DNA from: Phytoamicus setariae
GTDB taxonomy: Bacteria; Pseudomonadota; Alphaproteobacteria; Rhizobiales; Rhizobiaceae
Assembly (NCBI RefSeq): GCF_016722925.1
Contig: NZ_JAEQNC010000009.1
Span: forward strand, 124,001 to 188,000
Direction: 5' to 3'
DNA: 64,000 bases
Below, one piece after another: positions 1 to 7,402 of the stretch. The notes beneath the pieces were generated by a model. The model ran no database searches. It saw nothing but the letters and a program-made list of their open reading frames with translations, and was not told the DNA's origin. The position numbers and the translations under genes are program-made. Within the stretch, counting starts at the first letter, position 1, and each line of letters begins with the position of its first letter.

Positions 1-2
1 CG

Positions 3-134
3 AAAGAAGTTGTGAAGGAGTTAATCCATCACACTGCGTTAGATGTGAATCCGAGCCAGTATTTCGAGCCGAAATACGCCGATTTCAGTCTAACGACGAT
101 TCACGACGGTCGCCATTTGGAAATGAGCCATTGA
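3..134 (+). CDS. possible C-terminal fragment of an unidentified protein
   Basis: A reading frame is open from the left edge and ends at a TGA at 132-134, giving 43 residues of mixed hydrophilic sequence ending in EMSH. It overlaps the 3' end of the minus-strand small gene at 101-301 and shows only a moderate bias for G/C at third codon positions. It could be the tail of a gene cut by the window edge or chance. I recognise no family. Confidence 0.22.
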   Translation, partial: KEVVKELIHHTALDVNPSQYFEPKYADFSLTTIHDGRHLEMSH

Positions 135-301
135 AAAGCGTGCGAAATCCCTTGGGAAAGTTGCAACATCGAACGCATATCGCTTTGCGCTGCCAGCTCT
201 TCTGACCGTTTGATTGCCGCCCTTACCGCCTCCCGGTCCCCCCGCGCGGCAGCGGCAGCGGCATTCAAAATCGGTTCATCACATCTTCTTGTACCGAGCA
301 T
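101..301 (-). CDS. small hypothetical protein (66 aa)
   Basis: This is a 66-residue soluble protein with an alanine-rich, probably helical stretch from about residue 12 to 40 and no membrane segment or signal peptide. It starts 15 nt after the stop of the J-domain-like gene at 317-562 on the same strand, so the two are probably co-transcribed. I do not recognise the family. Its 3' end overlaps a weak plus-strand frame, and only one of the two need be real. Confidence 0.45.
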   Translation of the reverse strand: MLGTRRCDEPILNAAAAAARGDREAVRAAIKRSEELAAQSDMRSMLQLSQGISHAFQWLISKWRPS

Positions 302-316
302 GCTTGATCCCCAATG

Positions 317-562
317 TTAGATGACAATTGACACGAGATGAAACTCCAGAAAGTCATCCGGAGACCTGTCGTAGTCCTGGCGACGTTGCGCGTCGGAGAG
401 TACGAAGTAAGCGTAGTCGACGTCTGCGGTCATCTGGAGGGACTCGATTGCCCGGCCGAGCAGGCCAGCGTGGCCAGACGCCGAACGCCTTGACCAATAG
501 GCATTTTCAATCTCGGCTGCGGCGCAATCAGCAGACACGTCGAGGACTTCATAAAGGGTCAT
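317..562 (-). CDS. J-domain-like protein lacking the HPD motif (81 aa)
   Basis: The opening LYEVLDVS and the later VLSD followed by RRQDYD (about residues 55-65) match helices I and IV of a DnaJ J-domain at the expected spacing. The loop that should carry the invariant His-Pro-Asp needed to stimulate Hsp70 ATPase reads SGHAGLL, so HPD is absent. The protein is essentially just a J-domain of 81 residues. It therefore probably does not activate DnaK in the usual way and may act as a J-like binding module. A small hairpin covers its Shine-Dalgarno sequence (570-587). It is followed 15 nt later by a small hypothetical gene. Confidence 0.6.
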   Translation of the reverse strand: MTLYEVLDVSADCAAAEIENAYWSRRSASGHAGLLGRAIESLQMTADVDYAYFVLSDAQRRQDYDRSPDDFLEFHLVSIVI

Positions 563-569
563 GAGACCA

Positions 570-587
570 CCTCTAGATAATTAGAGG
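570..587 (-). promoter_or_regulatory. hairpin over the Shine-Dalgarno of the J-like gene
   Basis: On the minus strand CCTCTA, a 6-nt loop (ATTATC) and TAGAGG form a 6-bp stem whose downstream arm contains the GAGG of the probable ribosome site, about 7 nt before the ATG at 562. Such a weak stem could modulate translation, for example by temperature, but chance occurrence is possible. Confidence 0.3.
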
Positions 588-851
588 CGAGGATAAGCGC
601 GCTTCCACGAAAGGGAACGACGATTTCCTGATCCTAGGGTTCAGAATTTCGGATCTTGATGTCGCAGGAAGATTTGCCCGTCGGGATTCGCCAGCGAGAA
701 CGAAGGCTTTTTGCGTCAGCCAGCGAACAAGCGGGCTGTGACCCGCATATGGAGGTGACAAGGATTTCCCTATGCAAAGCCACGAAACATCGGATTTTCT
801 CTCATTGATGCCGCACTCTAGTGTGGGCCATCTCAATCGGAGCGATCTTAG
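588..851. other. intergenic region, no gene recognised
   Basis: This stretch separates the minus-strand J-like gene from the plus-strand FAD-synthetase-like gene, so it must hold divergent promoters. The short frames in it have no recognisable domains. I see no repeat or RNA element. Confidence 0.5.
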
Positions 852-1745
852 ATGGCCTCAACGTCACACGCCTATCCGCTGTTCGGCGGGACGACCGATT
901 TGCCCGACGTGGTCACGGATGACCTCGCTTCGGATCATCCGCTCAGAAACGCTGTCCTCGCTCTCGGCAATTTCGACGGATTTCATCTGGGCCATCAGGC
1001 TCTGGCTGGAATGGCGCATCGACTTGCCGCCGGGCGTCCGGTGGCGGTGATGTCGTGCGAACCCCATCCGCGCAGCTTTTTTTGTAAAGAAAATGCTCCG
1101 TTTCGACTTGCAACGCCTGCGACCAAGCGCTGGCAGTTGGGTCAATACGGAGTGGACTTCATCTATTCGCCATTGTTTGATCATGCCTTTGCCGGTCTCA
1201 GTCCAATAGAGTTCGTCGACCGGATCCTTGTCGATGCGCTTGGCGTCCGAGGGGTAATTGCCGGCCCGGACTTCCGGTTCGGCAACCGGCGCGCGGGCGA
1301 CATGAGCCTGTTGTCGGAACTCGGGGCAGCGCGAGGCTTCAGCGTCAGCATCGCACCGGACATCACGCACGCGGGCGTCCGCGTCTCCTCCACACTAATC
1401 CGCGCAGCGATTCAGGCAGGTGACCTGCATGGGGCAAGCCGGCTTCTGGGGCACGGCTGGCTCGTTGAAACCCGGCAAACGCCGAACGGCGGCCTCAAGC
1501 TTCATCATGATCTCTGCAAGCCTCGGGCGGGGCGCTATGTCGGTTTTGTTGATGGGCCGGATGGGCGGGGCGAGCGCCGCTGCATCGATATTACATCTGC
1601 CGGCGAGTTCCTGCCGCTCGGGCCGCAGGCAGTTCGGGCCACACCGACAATGTGGCGGCTGGAAGCACAGGTCGTGCGAAAAAGGCCGGACGTGCGCCAG
1701 GTGCCTTTTAGGCCTGCTGATAATGCGCAGAAGCCAATTCGATAG
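852..1745 (+). CDS. FAD synthetase-like protein (RibF adenylyltransferase domain without riboflavin kinase domain)
   Basis: The 297-residue protein carries the nucleotidyltransferase motifs of bacterial RibF: GNFDGFHLGH (HLGH at residues 45-48), GPDFRFG near residue 138 and SSTLIR near 180. These form the site that adenylates FMN to FAD. The C-terminal third lacks the glycine-rich and PTAN-type motifs of the riboflavin kinase domain, so it looks like an FMN adenylyltransferase only. The housekeeping RibF is normally bifunctional, so this is probably a second, pathway-dedicated copy. It lies next to a flavin reductase and an HpaB-type monooxygenase, which suggests a role in flavin supply. The ATG at 852 has a weak GGAG about 9 nt upstream. 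Confidence 0.72.
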   Translation: MASTSHAYPLFGGTTDLPDVVTDDLASDHPLRNAVLALGNFDGFHLGHQALAGMAHRLAAGRPVAVMSCEPHPRSFFCKENAPFRLATPATKRWQLGQYGVDFIYSPLFDHAFAGLSPIEFVDRILVDALGVRGVIAGPDFRFGNRRAGDMSLLSELGAARGFSVSIAPDITHAGVRVSSTLIRAAIQAGDLHGASRLLGHGWLVETRQTPNGGLKLHHDLCKPRAGRYVGFVDGPDGRGERRCIDITSAGEFLPLGPQAVRATPTMWRLEAQVVRKRPDVRQVPFRPADNAQKPIR

Positions 1746-1802
1746 GTTTCATCACCCAGGACAAGGCAGCTATCGCTTTGCCGCCGCTTGAAAGGAATAT
1801 GC

Positions 1803-2381
1803 ATGACAATAAGCTACTTGCCGTCAACAGGATATGTCACGATGCCCTGGAAGAATGGCACTGGATCCACTGACGAAATCTGCCTGCTCCCCACCAGCGC
1901 GTCACGCGAGCAGTTCGACCTGCGCGTAAGTCGAGCAACCATATCCGTCCCAGGCGTTTTCTCATCGTTTCTCGGCGTGGAAAGGACCATTACCCTTATC
2001 GAGGGCGCGGGCCTCGCTCTGGAATTTGCTGACCATACCGTGGTGCTTGGACTTGGACAGCCTCATACATTTGACTCGGGCCTGACTCCGGTCGGCGCTC
2101 CAACCGCGGGGGCCGTGCGCGTCGTCAATGTCATGGCCGCGCGGGATGTATGGCAGCTCGCTCCGGCAAATGTCCTGACGGAAGAGATGGTCTTGCGGCC
2201 GGAACCAGGGGGATTGAATGTTGTCTTTGCGCTCCGTGGTGTCTCCAGTCTGTCGGATTCGGAGCAAACCATCTCTCTCGGCCAGGGCGACAGCGCATTG
2301 GTGAACGCTGCTGCCCACCTGACACTGGCCGAAGGAGCTGCAGTTCTCACCGTTCCATTAAGACCCACCACAGCGGTTTGA
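1803..2381 (+). CDS. HutD/Ves family cupin-like protein
   Basis: The opening, with MPWKNGTGSTDEICLLP, is the signature start of the HutD/Ves family: small double-cupin proteins linked to histidine utilisation in pseudomonads and of unclear biochemical role. The protein has 192 residues. The ATG at 1803 is preferred because GAAAGGA lies just upstream; a TTG at 1788 is possible. It follows the FAD-synthetase-like gene on the same strand after a 57-nt gap and converges on the reductase-LysR fusion. No hut genes are visible nearby, so its role here is unknown. Confidence 0.7.
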   Translation: MTISYLPSTGYVTMPWKNGTGSTDEICLLPTSASREQFDLRVSRATISVPGVFSSFLGVERTITLIEGAGLALEFADHTVVLGLGQPHTFDSGLTPVGAPTAGAVRVVNVMAARDVWQLAPANVLTEEMVLRPEPGGLNVVFALRGVSSLSDSEQTISLGQGDSALVNAAAHLTLAEGAAVLTVPLRPTTAV

Positions 2382-2427
2382 CAGTCTTGCGCCGCGAGGC
2401 AGGCACGATGGCCTGCCTCGTTGCTGC

Positions 2428-3594
2428 TCAGCCTTTGAAGACTTCAAGGCAACATTCAATGAAGCGCCGCGCTGGAGCGGACAGAATTTCATGTTTTCGG
2501 TGGGCGATAACGATCGAGGACGGTGCCTGCTGCCTCACCAACGGCCGCACCACCAGCTTCATACCGTCATAAGTCATGTCCGACGCGGGCTTGGTGACGA
2601 GAAGGGCATATCCTAGCCCGTGTCCGACCATACCGCGCACCATTTCAAAGGAGATGGTGCGATGGGCAATCAGCGGTTCAACGCCTGCCGCACGCATTAC
2701 ACCGACGAAATAATCCGCGCTAGGAGGCGCGTCGAGCAGCACCATCGGCTCTTCCGCCAATTCCGTCGCCTCGATCTCGGATTGCGCCGCAAGGCGATGG
2801 CCGTCAGGTAGCAGTACATATGGCTGCAACTGGTCGAGCGGAATTTTCACAAGATCGTCGTCCAGATCGATGTCGTACAACAAGGCAAGTTCGCTTTCGC
2901 CGGCGCGGATGCTTTCGCGCAACCGTCTTTGGTCGCCTTCGACCAACCTGATACCGATACCCTCCATCCGCTGGATGAGCCTCGGCATGATGAAAGGCCC
3001 AAAAGTGTGGAAGCAGGCGACAGACAACCGGGTTCCGGCATTCGCTCGGGCTGCGGCCAGCGATCGGGCGCCATCAATCCGCATCGAAGCGCCATATGCT
3101 CTGTTTGCGTAGATGAGTGGCGAGCCTGAACGGGAAATGTATAGATCCCGCACTTCGCAAAGGAAGATGTAGTGGGTTCCGACCTTCTCCGAAGAGACCA
3201 GTCGACAATCGAACGCAACGAGCGGGTCGTCGATGCGTGGAGCCGCTGACGGCATGGATACCCATTCCGCGCATTCGAACTTGTCGCTGACCTCATCCTT
3301 AAACCGGCCGGCAAAAGTGTCGGAGATGTAGGACTGATCGTCCCGGAGCACGTTCACGCAAAGAACGCCGTTCTCCACGATTCTTGCGGCGGCCGGGCTG
3401 AGATGATGTACGCAGACAAGCATGGTCGGCCACTCGCTGTCGGCTGACACCGAGGCCATCGCAGAAACTGTAACACCTGCGCGACCTGCTGGCCCGTCGG
3501 TGGTAACGATGTTCACCGTGCAGGCAGCATGGCTCATCCCCTCGAGAAACCTGTTGCGAACGGTCTGTTCAATCTTCGCGTCCAAGCCCAGCAC
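2428..3594 (-). CDS. flavin reductase fused to a LysR-type effector-binding domain
   Basis: Residues 1 to about 172 match the short-chain flavin reductase (HpaC/FMN-binding split barrel) family: MSHAACTVNIVTTDGPAG, then VSAMASVS and VCVNVL. Residues from about 185 to the end match the periplasmic-binding-like effector domain of LysR regulators, and no helix-turn-helix is present. The second half aligns with the adjacent LysR protein (3701-4672), sharing patterns such as LLD.P and YF....AG. It should supply reduced flavin to the HpaB-type oxygenase at 7403-8935. The fused effector domain may make that activity substrate-dependent, as the C-terminal MarR-like domain does in Acinetobacter p-hydroxyphenylacetate hydroxylase reductase. 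The apparent start is GTG at 3594; a TTG at 3585 is an alternative. Domains are clear, the role is inferred. Confidence 0.8.
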   Translation of the reverse strand: MLGLDAKIEQTVRNRFLEGMSHAACTVNIVTTDGPAGRAGVTVSAMASVSADSEWPTMLVCVHHLSPAAARIVENGVLCVNVLRDDQSYISDTFAGRFKDEVSDKFECAEWVSMPSAAPRIDDPLVAFDCRLVSSEKVGTHYIFLCEVRDLYISRSGSPLIYANRAYGASMRIDGARSLAAARANAGTRLSVACFHTFGPFIMPRLIQRMEGIGIRLVEGDQRRLRESIRAGESELALLYDIDLDDDLVKIPLDQLQPYVLLPDGHRLAAQSEIEATELAEEPMVLLDAPPSADYFVGVMRAAGVEPLIAHRTISFEMVRGMVGHGLGYALLVTKPASDMTYDGMKLVVRPLVRQQAPSSIVIAHRKHEILSAPARRFIECCLEVFKG

Positions 3595-3700
3595 TCCGTC
3601 TTTCTAACTGGTTGAATGAGACCGCCCGGAGGCGGAAACTACGCATGCATTGTTCCAGCGTAGCGACCAGTGGAAAAGAATGCTTTTCTGGCGTTTTGCC

Positions 3701-4672
3701 TCAAGAAAAACTTAGGAGGGAGGACTTGTCAGTCTGCTGGAGGGATGGCGGAATCGGTACCATGCCCGGCAGGCTTCCATCGCAGATCAGTTCGCGACAG
3801 AATTCCTCCAGCGCCTCCGCCACCCGCGATCGCTTCAGCTCTTTGAGGCTGGCAAGGCCGAGCTTCATGGGAGGATAATCGTCCTCCAACTCGACATAAG
3901 CGAGCGGATAACCGTTCTCCGCGCTCATATTACGTGGCCGGACGGTCATCATCGAGAAACCAATCCCGGCACCTACGTAGGATCTGATTGCTGCAGGTAG
4001 GCTGGTCTCGGCGACAACTCTCGGCGCTATTCCGGCCCGCTCGAACAACGACAGGAAATATTGCCGGGTCAGCGGAAGATCGAGCAGAATAAACGGCTCT
4101 TTCTCCAAATCCGTCAGTTTCAACCTGGGGCGTGTCGCCAAGGGATGGTCCGCGGCGAGCAGAATGTAGGTCGGCAGTTCAGCCAGCGGCACAAAATTCA
4201 TGTCAGCTGTCAGGCTAATTTCGTAGGTCAGCGCGACGTCGAGCCGCGCATTTCGGAGGCCTTCCAGAAGCTCCGCTTCGCTCCCCTCGGTGATATGCAA
4301 TTGCACGTCGGGAAAACGCGTAACGAAGCCCTTCCAGAGTTCCGGAACAATCAACGGCGTGAAAGTTCGAAAGGTACCGAGATTGATTGGTCCAGCAACC
4401 ACTCCCATCGCTGAATTTACGACTTCATAGAGACCTTGGGTGGTGCGCAACGCATCTTTTGCGGCGACGAGCAACCTTTGCCCGGCAGGTGTCAGCGACA
4501 AACCTTGTGCATGATGGCGGACAAAGAGTTGAGCACCAAATTCAATCTCGAGATGAGAGATCGCTGCGGAAATCGATGGTTGGGAGATGTTGACCTGTTC
4601 GGCGGCACGCGTGACACTTCCGGTCTCTGCTGCAGCAATGAAGTAACTCAACTGTCGAAGTGTAAAGCGCAT
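3701..4672 (-). CDS. LysR-family transcriptional regulator
   Basis: The 323-residue protein starts MRFTLRQLSYF, followed by a typical LysR winged helix-turn-helix (residues about 1-60, with SQPSISAAISHLE) and an effector-binding domain from about residue 90. I chose the ATG at 4672 because this is the canonical LysR N-terminus; upstream in-frame sequence is not LysR-like. Its effector domain is paralogous to the C-terminal half of the reductase fusion encoded next (gap 106 nt), so both may bind the same ligand. It probably controls the divergent binding-protein/monooxygenase and livHMGF operons. Confidence 0.9.
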   Translation of the reverse strand: MRFTLRQLSYFIAAAETGSVTRAAEQVNISQPSISAAISHLEIEFGAQLFVRHHAQGLSLTPAGQRLLVAAKDALRTTQGLYEVVNSAMGVVAGPINLGTFRTFTPLIVPELWKGFVTRFPDVQLHITEGSEAELLEGLRNARLDVALTYEISLTADMNFVPLAELPTYILLAADHPLATRPRLKLTDLEKEPFILLDLPLTRQYFLSLFERAGIAPRVVAETSLPAAIRSYVGAGIGFSMMTVRPRNMSAENGYPLAYVELEDDYPPMKLGLASLKELKRSRVAEALEEFCRELICDGSLPGMVPIPPSLQQTDKSSLLSFS

Positions 4673-4969
4673 GCTATCTCCGTATTGGCGGCGACCAGTA
4701 GAATGCCCGCACCGAACGGGATTCACCGTGTCTGCCGCTATGGCCAGTCGCGGATAGTCCGTTGTATTCAGGTGAATGTCCACGTCCTCGGGATTGCGAA
4801 TAACCGTACCCGAAACCAAGGGGCCAAAGCAGGTTCCTGCCAATCGCAGGCAACTATTCGCGCCCGGCGTATAGGTGGATCGATCGACATCGCAATTGGC
4901 GCGCTCTGCATCGACAGACGCAAAGTATGCTGGATTTCAGGTGAGCAGCGCTCGTCGTTTCAACGCAAG
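4673..4969. other. intergenic region upstream of the LysR gene
   Basis: About 300 nt separate the M20 deacylase stop from the LysR start, both on the minus strand. The region should contain the LysR promoter and perhaps the end of the upstream transcript. I find no convincing terminator, repeat or small gene. Confidence 0.4.
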
Positions 4970-6130
4970 TCACAACCCGGATGCGAGCTTGTCGACCAGG
5001 CGATCAAGCATGGTATCGCAGGCCGCCAGTTGATCGATCTCAATGTATTCGTCGGGCTTGTGTCCCTGTGCCATATCCCCCGGTCCACAGATAGCCGCGG
5101 GGATGCCGAGTTGATCATGGAAAAGCCCTGCCTCGGTACCGAAGGCGACCTTGCATGTTGGGCCGTTATCTTCAGTGATATGGCGGAGAAGCCTGACGAT
5201 GTCAGCCTCTTCGGGGGTCTCCAGACCAGGGTAGGCGTTCACTTCATCGATGATGATCGCCGCCTTGGGGAACCGCGCGCGCAGCGGAGCGACAATCCCT
5301 TCGGCTCCGTCGAAGATTCGAGCGAGGATCGCCTGCGGGTTATCGGCGGCTACATTCCGGATTTCGAAATCAATCTCGCAGCGATCGGGGACGATGTTGA
5401 GGGCTTGTCCCCCGTGCATGCAACCCGCGTGGATGGTGCTGAATGGAACGTCATAGGCGTTGTCCTTGGCACCATTTTCCGCAAGACGTTGTTGTTCACG
5501 ACGCAGCACGCTGAGGAAATCCGCACCGAGATGCAGTGCATTCAGCGCTTTCGGGGCAAGGGCAGAATGAGCAGCATGGCCCATACAGCAGGCGCGGAGG
5601 GCGAGCTTGCCCTTGTGGCCCGTTGCGATCCGCATCCCGGTGGGCTCTCCGACAATGCAGGCCATCGGGCGTATTGTCCGTGTCGCCAGGTCCCGCAAAA
5701 GGTCTCGCACGCCGACACAGCCGATCTCTTCATCATAGGAAAAGGCCAGGTGGAGCGGAACCTGCAGGGATCGGTTAGCCGCCCTTAGCGCCACGGCGAT
5801 TGCCGAAGCGACGAACCCTTTCATGTCGGCGGTGCCGCGGCCATAGGCTCGGCCATCTGCGATTGAAAGGCGAAACGGATCACGTGTCCAATCCTGTCCT
5901 TCGACAGGGACGACATCCGTGTGGCCGGAAAGCACGACGCCGGCACTGTCGCCAGGGCCGATGATGGCAAACAGGTTCGCCCGCGTGCCATCGGGGCTTT
6001 CCACAAGCATTGACGGGATACCCACACCGTCGAGCAGGCTTCGAATGAAATCGATCAGCGCCCGGTTGGATGTCCGGCTGACGGTGGGGAAGGCAATCAG
6101 CCTCTCTAGGATATCGAGCGTGTTCATCAT
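4970..6130 (-). CDS. M20 family deacylase, acetylornithine deacetylase (ArgE)-like
   Basis: The 386-residue protein has the M20 di-zinc peptidase pattern: SGHTDVVPV (H70, D72), GTADMKG (D102) and YDEEIGC (E134 as general base, E135 as ligand). It has the length and domain order of ArgE. It would hydrolyse an N-acyl amino acid or related amide. Its place between the LysR gene and the DUF1028-RidA-monooxygenase genes argues for a catabolic N-deacylase rather than arginine biosynthesis. The start is one of two adjacent ATG codons (6130 or 6127); sequence upstream is not family-like. Confidence 0.8.
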   Translation of the reverse strand: MMNTLDILERLIAFPTVSRTSNRALIDFIRSLLDGVGIPSMLVESPDGTRANLFAIIGPGDSAGVVLSGHTDVVPVEGQDWTRDPFRLSIADGRAYGRGTADMKGFVASAIAVALRAANRSLQVPLHLAFSYDEEIGCVGVRDLLRDLATRTIRPMACIVGEPTGMRIATGHKGKLALRACCMGHAAHSALAPKALNALHLGADFLSVLRREQQRLAENGAKDNAYDVPFSTIHAGCMHGGQALNIVPDRCEIDFEIRNVAADNPQAILARIFDGAEGIVAPLRARFPKAAIIIDEVNAYPGLETPEEADIVRLLRHITEDNGPTCKVAFGTEAGLFHDQLGIPAAICGPGDMAQGHKPDEYIEIDQLAACDTMLDRLVDKLASGL

Positions 6131-6207
6131 TTCAGGTCCGGAAATGGCGGGACGCCTTTTGGCGCCCCGTTTGTAGTCATGTCTGGGAGGACATTTCAAT
6201 CATCGGC

Positions 6208-6885
6208 CTACATGTCACCCGGCACGCCATAGCTCGGCGCCTCGGACGGGTTCAGGGCGCGCGAGACATAGGCTTCCATTTCGCCCTTCCAGCGTTCCCA
6301 TAAGATCGCCAGCTGGCCGATTGGATCGTTGTCAGCCCAGTCGACGCGGAGATCCGCGATCGGCCAGGCCTCCTTTCGCACGAGGATCATCCCGACCGAA
6401 TGGACCGGACCTTCCTCGCCACCGGCTGCTTCGGCGGCACGCATGGCAGTCAGCAACCTGTCCCCCAGGCTTTGGCCCGCGGATTCGGCAAAAGCTTTTA
6501 CCATCGCCTCCGGAACGCCCGGATTCGCAAGGAGATTGCCGGCGGCTACTACGCCTGCGCCAGTTGCAACGCGATGGGTCCCGAGCGTTTGCGCCCCCGA
6601 AAAGGAAGCCGTGCGGCCCTGGGAATCGACCAGTGCCAGTTGACGATATTCCAGGTACGGAGCGTCGCGCTTCAACACCTCGAGTGCATCACCGGCCGAC
6701 AGGCCCGAGGCCATAAGGTCGAGCCCTTTTGGACCGAGCCGCGGGTCCGTGATGTTCTGTGTCGCGACCGCGCCCACGCCAGCCCTGGCATGGGCGCAGC
6801 GAGCGGCCACGCAAGGCGAGGAAGACGAGACGGCAACGCCAAACATGCCGGTCTCAGGGCAGTGTGCGGAAATCGAGAAGGTCAT
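6208..6885 (-). CDS. DUF1028 family Ntn-hydrolase-like protein
   Basis: The 225-residue protein begins MTFSISAHCPETG, then has GVAVSSSSPCVAARC and GVGAVATQN, the conserved start of DUF1028, a family with an Ntn-hydrolase-type fold and no settled activity. The ATG at 6885 has GAGGGG just upstream and lies 11 nt after the RidA stop, so the genes are coupled. DUF1028 genes often sit beside RidA and M20 genes in amine or amide catabolic clusters, and the arrangement here is the same. The substrate is unknown. Confidence 0.78.
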   Translation of the reverse strand: MTFSISAHCPETGMFGVAVSSSSPCVAARCAHARAGVGAVATQNITDPRLGPKGLDLMASGLSAGDALEVLKRDAPYLEYRQLALVDSQGRTASFSGAQTLGTHRVATGAGVVAAGNLLANPGVPEAMVKAFAESAGQSLGDRLLTAMRAAEAAGGEEGPVHSVGMILVRKEAWPIADLRVDWADNDPIGQLAILWERWKGEMEAYVSRALNPSEAPSYGVPGDM

Positions 6886-6896
6886 CGTGGCGCCCC

Positions 6897-7316
6897 TCAA
6901 GCCGCGTCGGGAATGACAGCGGTCACTTCAATTTCGACCACCCATTCCGGTCGCGCGAGCGCCGGGACCACGATGCCGGTTGAGCAGGGATGCACACCTT
7001 TCATCCATTTTCCCATCTCCTGATAAACCGCTTCACGGTAGCGGATGTCGGTCAGATAGACGACGATCCGGCAAATATGCGCCATCTCGCTGCCGGCCTC
7101 TTCGAGCAACATCTTGATGTTTTCCATCGTCTTGGCAGTCTGCTTGCCGGGATCTCCGGCATGCAAGCATTCCCGGGTATCCAGATCCTGGCTGACCTGG
7201 CCACGCAGGAAGACCATGGCACCGCGAGCGACCACGCCCTGGCTCAGATCGTTGTCGAGGTTTTGCTCAGGATAGGTCTGCTTGGTGTTGAAGGGACGAA
7301 GCCGTTTATGAATCAT
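6897..7316 (-). CDS. RidA/YjgF/UK114 family protein, non-canonical active site
   Basis: The 139-residue protein has the Rid fold pattern, including QTAKTMENIKMLLEEAG and the terminal VVEIEVTAV. RidA proteins hydrolyse reactive enamine/imine intermediates using a conserved arginine in a PARST-type motif. Here the matching stretch reads HPCST, so Cys111 appears to replace the arginine. It therefore probably belongs to one of the arginine-less Rid subgroups rather than true RidA. It lies between the DUF1028 gene and the HpaB-type monooxygenase on the same strand, so it may act on a pathway intermediate. Confidence 0.8.
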   Translation of the reverse strand: MIHKRLRPFNTKQTYPEQNLDNDLSQGVVARGAMVFLRGQVSQDLDTRECLHAGDPGKQTAKTMENIKMLLEEAGSEMAHICRIVVYLTDIRYREAVYQEMGKWMKGVHPCSTGIVVPALARPEWVVEIEVTAVIPDAA

Positions 7317-7402
7317 TTCTGGGTTCCGTTTATTGAGCCGACCAATTCGGCCGATGGGAGGTTATGGATTTGGCGGCAGCCAACGAGGCTGCCCCCTGAG
7401 GC

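Noticed and set aside
4436-5788. Long plus-strand frame (450 codons) opposite the LysR and M20 genes
   Set aside because: It is antisense to two well-recognised genes and its translation resembles no protein; it is a shadow of G/C-rich codon use.
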